A program made the translations under genes and the position numbers. Under the pieces are notes generated by a model that was not told the origin of the DNA, searched no databases, and saw only the letters and a list, made by a program, of their open reading frames with translations. DNA of 5,930 nt from Pseudomonadota bacterium (lineage in GTDB: Bacteria; Pseudomonadota; Gammaproteobacteria; Xanthomonadales; Xanthomonadaceae), in the NCBI GenBank assembly GCA_023392975.1, contig JAEWNA010000034.1, forward strand, positions 1-5,930, written 5' to 3'. This document shows, piece by piece, positions 5,043-5,930 of the stretch (position 1 is its first letter; each line of letters begins with the position of its first letter).

Positions 5043-5627
5043 TCAGTGCAGTGTCTCGCCCCGCGCGAGCATCGCGACGAGCGTTTCCACGCGCTTCGCC
5101 TTCGTTTCCGGCTTCTTCGCGGTCTGCACGCGCCAGCACACGGCGTAGCGATTCGCCGCATCGAGCGTCTCGAAGAACGCCCTGGCCTTGCGGTGCTTCG
5201 CGAGCGACAGCGCCTGCTCCAGTTCGGGCGGCACGGCCATGTTGCGGCTGCCGTCGTAGGCGGCGTCCCAGCGACCATCGGCCTTCGCCGCGTCGACCTC
5301 GCGCTGGCCGCCCGCACGCATGCGGCCGGCGGCGGTCAGGCGCTCGACGTGGCCGATGTTGATCTTCGACCAGAGACCCTTCGGCCGCCGCGGCGTGAAA
5401 CGCTGCAGGAAATAGGACGCGTCGAAGCCGCGTTTCTGGCCATCGATCCAGCCGTGGCACAGCGCCACGTCCAGCGCTTCGGCGTAGGTGACGCTGGCGA
5501 TGCCGCTGTCCTTCTTCGCGATCTTGAGCCACACGCCCTTCGTCGTCGCGTTGGCGCCCAGCCAGGCCTCCCAGGCCTCGGCATTCGCGAACGGCAGCAC
5601 GGGCAGATCGTCCGGCACGACGCTCAT
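5043..5627 (-). CDS. YdeI/OmpD-associated family protein (194 aa)
   Basis: This cytoplasmic protein belongs to the family usually annotated as YdeI/OmpD-associated or bacteriocin-protection protein (OmdA-type C-terminal domain); its biochemical role is not settled. Typical features in order are FANAEAWEAWLGAN (13-26), GVWLKIAKK (31-39), YAEALDVALCHGWIDGQKR (48-66), YFLQRFTPRRPKGLWSKIN (72-90), and the C-terminal block VPPELEQAL, RAFFETLDAANRYAVCWRV, TAKKPETKAKRVE. Length is normal. The ATG at 5627 is preceded by a strong Shine-Dalgarno, AGGAGG, 7 bases upstream, and overlaps the upstream gene's TGA as ATGA, so the two are translationally coupled. An upstream in-frame extension would lie entirely inside that gene and is Arg-rich, so it is not used. 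The gene converges on the C13 peptidase gene. Confidence 0.9.
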   Translation of the reverse strand: MSVVPDDLPVLPFANAEAWEAWLGANATTKGVWLKIAKKDSGIASVTYAEALDVALCHGWIDGQKRGFDASYFLQRFTPRRPKGLWSKINIGHVERLTAAGRMRAGGQREVDAAKADGRWDAAYDGSRNMAVPPELEQALSLAKHRKARAFFETLDAANRYAVCWRVQTAKKPETKAKRVETLVAMLARGETLH

Positions 5628-5930
5628 GGCGCGGCCTCCTCGAGGCGATAGCTCGTCTCGGCGCGCAGTTCGCCGCGCCAGGCGTCGAAGGTGCGCACCT
5701 CGACCCGATGCGTGCCGACGGCGAGGCCGGTCGGCAACGCGCCGCGCCACAGGTGCGGCGACGGCGTGGCCTCGGGCGAGCGATCGTAGCCGCGCAGCGC
5801 GGGCGCCTCGTCGTCGCGGCGATTCTCGGCGAGCAGGTCGGGATCGGGTGCCTCCACGCGGCGCATCGGCACCCAGTCGCCGCCGTCGACGCGGAACTCG
5901 ACGCGATCGTCGCGCTGCGCCATCCACACG
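5624..5930 (-). CDS. C-terminal part of a probable calcineurin-like phosphoesterase (5' end outside window)
   Basis: The frame is open from the window edge to TGA at 5624 and gives about 102 residues. I see no metallophosphatase motifs, because the catalytic domain would lie beyond the edge. What is visible resembles the C-terminal beta-sandwich domain (MetallophosC type) of calcineurin-like phosphoesterases: FRVDGGDWVPMRRVEAPDP near the start, then HLWRGALPTGLAVGTHRVEVR and FDAWRGEL before a short strand and the end. The GTG and ATG codons near the window edge are probably internal, since such domains do not normally stand alone. The stop overlaps the YdeI-family start as ATGA, and the Shine-Dalgarno for that gene lies inside this one. 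An alternative is another secreted protein with a similar Ig-like tail. Confidence 0.6.
   Translation of the reverse strand, partial: VWMAQRDDRVEFRVDGGDWVPMRRVEAPDPDLLAENRRDDEAPALRGYDRSPEATPSPHLWRGALPTGLAVGTHRVEVRTFDAWRGELRAETSYRLEEAAP

Noticed and set aside
5628..5927. An N-terminal extension of the YdeI-family protein
   Set aside because: It overlaps the phosphoesterase gene completely and is Arg-rich. The start at 5627 has a strong AGGAGG and gives the normal family length.

Overview
This window comes from a high-GC bacterium, most likely a gammaproteobacterium of the Xanthomonadaceae/Lysobacteraceae (Lysobacter, Luteimonas or Xanthomonas type). The clues are strong G/C at third codon positions, a Tat-exported high-potential iron-sulfur protein, the mtnB-mtnD-mtnC gene order, and TACACT-type -10 boxes lying directly against start codons. 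The taxon is inferred; no rRNA or marker gene is present.

Layout. At the left edge, on the minus strand, is a nearly complete HiPIP gene (1-333) whose stop lies outside the window. After a 237-base divergent gap the plus strand carries a run of genes: a FucA/Ald2-like class II aldolase (571-1230), mtnB (1310-1945), mtnD (2060-2617), an AT-richer orphan gene with a PD-(D/E)XK-like nuclease signature (2683-3279), mtnC (3343-4038) and a secreted C13 (legumain-like) cysteine peptidase (4043-5011). Convergent to these, on the minus strand, are a YdeI/OmpD-associated family gene (5043-5627) and the 3' end of a probable calcineurin-like phosphoesterase gene (5624-5930). These last two are coupled by an ATGA overlap.

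How the genes work together. MtnB, MtnC and MtnD catalyse three consecutive steps of the aerobic methionine salvage pathway: dehydration of 5-methylthioribulose-1-phosphate, then enolisation/dephosphorylation, then dioxygenation of the acireductone to the 2-oxo acid precursor of methionine. The upstream aldolase is a homologue of FucA and could act on the same or a related 5-deoxypentulose phosphate, which would make the locus a branch point. Other steps of the pathway (MtnP/MtnN-MtnK, MtnA, final transaminase) are not in the window.

The most unusual part is about 2620-3342, where base composition and codon use change sharply. There a probable nuclease-fold gene interrupts an otherwise continuous mtn gene set. 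It looks like a horizontally acquired single-gene cargo with its own promoter. No transposase, integrase, tRNA, rRNA, CRISPR array or obvious target-site duplication was seen.
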